Shown piece by piece: positions 7,092 through 11,078 of a stretch of DNA of 11,078 bases. How positions within the stretch are numbered: the stretch's first letter is position 1; every line of letters begins with the position of its first letter. The stretch is taken from assembly GCA_028565635.1 (NCBI GenBank), contig JAOXYB010040362.1:2036-13113 (forward strand), given 5' to 3'. Made by a program: the position numbers and the translations under genes. The notes under the pieces are model-generated. The model had not been told where the DNA came from. It saw nothing but the letters and a program-made list of their open reading frames with translations, and did no database searches. The stretch comes from Phoronis ovalis. Taxonomy: Eukaryota > Phoronida > Phoronidae.

Positions 7092-10000
7092 GTGAGTACT
7101 TTCATTTTGCGTACTTGCTTTAATGCATGTACCTTAAAAGTATTTAGTAACCATTTTTATTGTAATCTCATATGATTTATATACAAACTGGACTCTCATG
7201 TATCGCTATCAATCACCGGCACGTGAGTTGTGCTTGTGCCTGTGGCAGTGAATTTATTATGTGACGAAGTAGCATAAGCAATGACAGTTAGACTTATGCC
7301 CTTGTGGCCACATGTAAGTTTTTATGGTTTAGTGCTCAAGGTGAGTCATTTAGAGTTAAAAATCGGTATTGTAACTTTTACATATATTTGGACCATAATT
7401 CATAATTGGCATAAACCTGCAACAAGGGTATTAGTACTATTAGCTGAATTAGTCAATTTCTAGTGACTAGTGTTCCGCTGTTGATTTTGTGTTTAGCTGT
7501 ACACTGGACATTACAGATTTACAAAAAAACATGTTTTGTAGGAAATTGGGAGAGTGAAGTTTGAGTTATTTGCAAACATTGTTCCCAGAACTGCTGAAAA
7601 CTTTAGGTAATGTATACATTTCTATTATGATGCAAATTATCATGTTACAAATTGCTATAGTAGTATTCAGACCTTATATATACAACTTTACTTGTTATTT
7701 GTTCAAGATTTGGATAGTATAAGCTCTACTTTTATTTAAATATGATTTTTACTCCAATAAATATGATTAATTTAATTTAATAGAGGTTGAATATGAATAA
7801 CCAAATTTATTACAGTGACAACGCCATGAGCTAAGGTGCCATCTATTCGTTTAAACCCATGCCATCACTAAAAATTCTATGTAGAAATGTAGAACACCAA
7901 TTACAGTGACACTGGGTTGAGACTGATGGTGGGATTGATTCTCGTACTGACCCAAAGTAGACACCGTGGTTGCCATGTGTACTAGTATTCATGTGTCAGT
8001 GGAATGTGTTTTGTGGGTTGCAATGTTAATCTGTCATTGACACACATCTTCCATTGGTATACTTGGCATGCTGGAATGAACTTGACTTTATAGTTATTAT
8101 TTTGTCACAGGCAACTCTGCACAGGTGAATTTCGAAAGGATGGTGTTCCTATTGGTTATAAAAATTGTTCATTCCATAGAATTATTAAAGACTTCATGGT
8201 TCAAGGAGGAGATTTTGTAAATGTAAGAATATCACTATTAAAATAGATTTCTTACCGTGAAATATTCTGAATTTCTGTCTTTCAATTTTGTTAACATTGC
8301 ACAGAATGAGAATCAGATAATTCAGGAATGACAAATTCAAAAATAATGTAGCTGCATTATTTAATATAAAAAGTAAGGTAATTAAAACTTATACTGGTCC
8401 TAGAATAAAAAAATTATAACATTTGATAAAAGAACATGTGTAACAGTTACTGTTCTGAAAAACATTAAAACCTTTGCATAAAATGGCTGAATACTAGAGG
8501 CAGTGTTATGTATTGAATACTAGAGGCAGTGTTATGTATTGAATACTAGAGGCAGTGTTGTGTATTTTAAAGTGTTTGAAAGTTCTGTATTGGTTTAAGT
8601 TGTTCTGCTTGTTTCTTTTCAAGTAGGTGCAATGATATTTTTTCTATTTTGATTTGAAAGGAATGCCTATATTTTACAGCAAGATGGTACAGGCCTTCAA
8701 AGCATATATCACGGTGCATTTGATGATGAAAATTTTAAAATGAAACATACAGGTTCGGGTATCCTATCAATGGTTAGTATAACAGTGTCATTTTGCAAAT
8801 TACAGAAAACAAATTTTGATAGAAAACAGCACTTAAATCTCATATTTCAATAATTTTGCTGTCAAATTCGGACTAATCAAATTCAGCCCTAGCCTGACTT
8901 GTATTAAATCCAGAGTTCATGTTTTGTTGCGCAGCAAATCTACAATAGATGCCGCCTTTTTGTTTGATTAGCAGTCAAATATGTATCCTATAAGAAGTAC
9001 GTTCAGTTCTTTGAACCTCGAAGCAGCCATGACACTATGATCCCCAGGTTTGTAGAGAAAACAGGCATGGTAGCATGGAGTAATTGTGTACTAGTGACTG
9101 TAGTCGTGTGAAACAAGTGTCGGCCGAGATACAAAACTGAAAACTTGCAAGTACTGTCAATGAGACAACCTTGTTTTCAAGAACTGATTATTTCATTACA
9201 TTCTTATTTCAGGCGAATAGTGGTCCAAATTCAAACGGTTGTCAGTTTTTTATAACTTGTGCTCCATGCGATTTCCTAGATGGCAAACATGTAGTATTTG
9301 GTGAGTATAACAAAGAACATTTCAGACTTTCAACCTTCGTTAAGGGTCTATCACAAAAGATCCATGGACTGTGCTTAGTATTACAGCTAATGGAAGGATT
9401 CTTTACGCCTGGTTTACCATATTTACTGGGTATAAGGAGTGTTCAGATGACAATCACCTCGCTAGTCGTAAGAGGTTGCAGGCACAAAATATTGTGATAA
9501 ACCCGAGAACTGTTATCAGTAGCATCCCTTTATTGATTATCTAATTGATATGCATACATACAATCACTGTTAAACTATCTTTTCTGTAGCTGTGAAACAT
9601 TAGTTACTACATAACATTTGTCTGGGTTTTGGGCATGCAACATAAAGCATAATTTTATTTTTTTTAATTCTTTGTATAAAGGAAATAAAATAAGCTATAA
9701 TTTCACACGTCATGTTTAGAAACTGAAAGAAGATCACCGGACAATAATAAAGATGTTGTTGAGTGAATGTGTATTAAGTACTTGTCAGAAAGGTTGGCGT
9801 GTGTACAAATAAATAGTCGTGAAGAAATCAACCCGAAGTTTTAAAAGCTTAATTTGTTTATTTTGATATTTCACTTGACGTTACAATGTTTCCCAGTCAT
9901 TGATTCTGACTTGTTTCGCGGACTACTTTACTTGACACCCAGTTGGTTAGCATCGTGGTATGTGACTTTAAAACTAGATTTCCCATCTCAAAAATACGTC

Positions 10001-10158
10001 TTGTATATTAGTATCATCAACTTCAAACATGTTTGTACTTTTTTGAAGGACGTCTCATAGATGGAATGCTAGTCTTAAGAAAAGTGGAAAATGTTCCCAC
10101 GGGACCAAATCACAAACCAAAAATACCTGTCATAGTCTCACAGTGTGGAGAAATGTGA
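7023..10158 (+). CDS. PPIH: Peptidyl-prolyl cis-trans isomerase H (cyclophilin H, USA-CYP), complete
   Basis: Six exons (7023-7091, 7542-7606, 8111-8222, 8680-8772, 9213-9300, 10049-10158) join in frame through GT-AG introns into 178 residues, against 177 in the human protein. A single cyclophilin domain fills the protein. The active-site block [15 protein letters not shown] (66-80) gives Arg68, Phe73, Met74 and Gln76, the CypA Arg55/Phe60/Met61/Gln63 set. [16 protein letters not shown] follows at 114-129, with Phe125 matching CypA Phe113. The C terminus PVVISQCGEM is that of PPIH rather than CypA, as is the [13 protein letters not shown] insertion. In known biology PPIH binds PRPF4 within the U4/U6.U5 tri-snRNP in the nucleus and aids spliceosome assembly. 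Residue 134 is Phe where human PPIH has the Trp that contacts cyclosporin. Introns are 450, 504, 457, 440 and 748 bases. Confidence 0.96.
7542..7606 (+). CDS. PPIH: PPIH coding exon 2
   Basis: Encodes [20 protein letters not shown] plus F and the first two bases of Arg45. The acceptor is atgttttgtag and the donor is gtaatg. The P(R/K)TAENF motif is typical of cyclophilins. Confidence 0.95.
8111..8222 (+). CDS. PPIH: PPIH coding exon 3 (catalytic block)
   Basis: Encodes residues 45-82, with [15 protein letters not shown] and [17 protein letters not shown]. It carries the catalytic Arg68 and the hydrophobic pocket residues Phe73 and Met74. The acceptor is tttgtcacag and the donor is gtaaga. 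Confidence 0.96.
8489..8566. repeat. Three-copy 26-bp tandem repeat in PPIH intron 3
   Basis: The unit gaatactagaggcagtgtta plus tgtatt repeats at 8489-8514, 8515-8540 and 8541-8566. The first two copies are identical and the third has one a-to-g change. It lies mid-intron, away from both splice sites. Confidence 0.93.
8680..8772 (+). CDS. PPIH: PPIH coding exon 4
   Basis: Encodes residues 83-113, [20 protein letters not shown] then [11 protein letters not shown]. The acceptor is tattttacag and the donor is gttagt, phase 0 at both ends. DGTG.....G.F.DENF is the conserved cyclophilin loop. Confidence 0.95.
9213..9300 (+). CDS. PPIH: PPIH coding exon 5
   Basis: Encodes residues 114-142, [20 protein letters not shown] then FLDGKHVVF, plus the first base of Gly143. 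The acceptor is ttcttatttcag and the donor is gtgagt. The codon at 9273-9275 is TTC (Phe134) where the human protein has Trp. His139 of the GKHVVFG motif is kept. Confidence 0.95.
10049..10158 (+). CDS. PPIH: PPIH coding exon 6 and stop
   Basis: Completes Gly143, then encodes [20 protein letters not shown] and HKPKIPVVISQCGEM, with a TGA stop at 10156-10158. The acceptor is acttttttgaag, preceded by a moderate pyrimidine tract. [19 protein letters not shown] is diagnostic for PPIH. Confidence 0.95.
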
Positions 10159-10620
10159 AGAAATCCATAGAAGAATGTTCCTTTGAAACCAAGCACATCT
10201 CCTGCACTTAGCAGTTTCAATTTGGAAAAAATGCTACAGATATACACCCTATGGAGCAAAGAAACACTGTCTGTGAGTAAAGACTCGTTTTTGTGAAAGA
10301 TGATGGAGGTACTTTTCAGAAAGTATGCATGCTGATGAACAGGAGAGTTAACCAATTCAAGTTGTATCTGGCTGGGCTATTGCAGCTATGAAATTGCAGT
10401 GTTGGCCTTTTTCTTCCTCTCTTTATAATTCTCAGCTACACCGGTTAGTGAAGATGTCAGAGGATTCTAACATGAATATTTACACACAACATCGTGGACA
10501 TTGTTCACTTTAGCTTGTAGTTTACATTAAAAGAACAATTCATTTGTGTTGAAAAAGATAATATATACTAAAACATCTTTATTGTCATTTCTTAATAAAA
10601 ATAAAAATATATAAAACAAC
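10159..10620 (+). other. PPIH: PPIH 3'UTR (probable)
   Basis: Non-coding sequence following the stop codon and leading to the poly(A) signals near 10594. An open frame on the opposite strand (10110-10355) overlaps the coding end of exon 6 and is taken as a shadow. Confidence 0.55.
10594..10605 (+). terminator. Tandem poly(A) signals for PPIH
   Basis: Two AATAAA hexamers (10594-10599 and 10600-10605) lie about 440 bases after the PPIH stop. T/GT-containing sequence follows over the next 40-90 bases. These are the best poly(A) candidates after the stop; usage is inferred. Confidence 0.55.
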
Positions 10621-10737
10621 CAGTTTCCTTCTCAATAATTATTTGTCATAATTTATGATTGTCAAGAAGTTTATTGTTATTGGTAGTTCTTTAACCAATC
10701 ATGTTATTCTCTATCTATTAAATGACCGCATTTATCT
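10621..10737. other. Short intergenic stretch after PPIH poly(A) signals
   Basis: AT-rich, with no feature beyond probable downstream elements of polyadenylation. Confidence 0.4.
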
Positions 10738-11024
10738 TTAACAATATTGCATCAAATATATCAGTGTAAACATGAACATAAAACTGAATACAGATGCTGC
10801 ACATTTGAGTGGTGGACAATGAAACATAATGTGTTTCTTCGCAGTTACAAATATGATGGTTGGGTTAACCACAAGAAATTCCAAATACAGAGCTATCAGT
10901 GATTGAATGAGTTTACCAATGGCAAACATCGCTGCCAGATCAGTATTTACCTTTATGTTCAAAGCTATTGCACTACCATGGTTGTATTTTCTACTTAACT
11001 GGCCATGTTTTTTGTTATTGTGTT
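10738..11024 (-). other. Unassigned open frame on the minus strand, possible terminal exon of a membrane protein
   Basis: About 95 codons are open from a stop near 11025 to TAA at 10738-10740. There is no ATG until an internal Met, so if real it would be a 3' exon. The peptide has two hydrophobic stretches, around AAMFAIGKLIQSLIALYLEF and SVFSFMFMFTLIYLMQ, with KKHIMFHCPPLKC between them. A tactaac branch-like motif upstream and an ag at ggccag could make an acceptor, but the pyrimidine tract is poor. I do not recognise the family. At this base composition about one such open frame per window is expected by chance. Confidence 0.2.
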
Positions 11025-11078
11025 AGTAGTATAACATGGCATGTGAGTCATCCATAGATGCCAATGCAATAATGAATA

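Noticed and set aside
7220-7225. CACGTG E-box within PPIH intron 1
   Set aside because: A six-base motif occurs often by chance. No clustering or other support for an enhancer.
10110-10355. Minus-strand 81-codon frame
   Set aside because: It overlaps PPIH exon 6 on the other strand and extends into its 3'UTR. No recognisable protein features.
10725-10736. 12-base match (gaccgcatttat) to the ARMC9 exon 1 region at 4443
   Set aside because: Isolated short match with no extended similarity. Treated as coincidence.

Overview
The window is AT-rich genomic DNA from a multicellular animal. It holds parts of two spliced genes in head-to-head (divergent) orientation: the 5' part of an ARMC9 orthologue on the minus strand, and a complete PPIH (cyclophilin H) gene on the plus strand. 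Short exons with GT-AG introns of roughly 330-780 bases, DNA-transposon-like foldback elements between the genes, and simple tandem repeats fit an invertebrate, most likely an insect. The species assignment is inference. No prokaryotic features, rRNA, tRNA or CRISPR array were seen.

Layout. Bases 1-361 are a five-copy minisatellite of about 71-75 bp. It overlaps the end of ARMC9 coding exon 7 and its splice donor. ARMC9 coding exons 7 to 1 run from 332 to 4494 on the minus strand and give 241 residues. The rest of the protein lies beyond the left edge. A probable 5'UTR segment with a splice acceptor and a short upstream ORF lies at 4495-4554. The intergenic stretch of about 2.5 kb carries two terminal-inverted-repeat elements: a ~458 bp one (5186-5643) and a ~545 bp foldback (5862-6404/6409) flanked by an 8-bp direct repeat. 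PPIH follows at 7023-10158 in six coding exons encoding 178 residues, with tandem poly(A) signals near 10594-10605. The right end holds only an unassigned open frame on the minus strand.

How the genes work. The two proteins have unrelated known jobs. ARMC9 is a LisH/armadillo protein of the centriole, basal body and ciliary tip. PPIH is a peptidyl-prolyl isomerase of the U4/U6.U5 tri-snRNP. Nothing in the window shows they are functionally linked. Their divergent arrangement is broad and interrupted by mobile elements, so a compact shared promoter is unlikely.

Most interesting points: a minisatellite grown out of a coding exon/splice-donor junction, with a graded series of intact to decayed donor copies; a 25-nt microexon in ARMC9; two neighbouring inverted-repeat elements sharing a TTAGTCCTA-type terminus; and a Trp-to-Phe change at the cyclosporin-contact position of PPIH. 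I found no evidence for a new multi-gene system.
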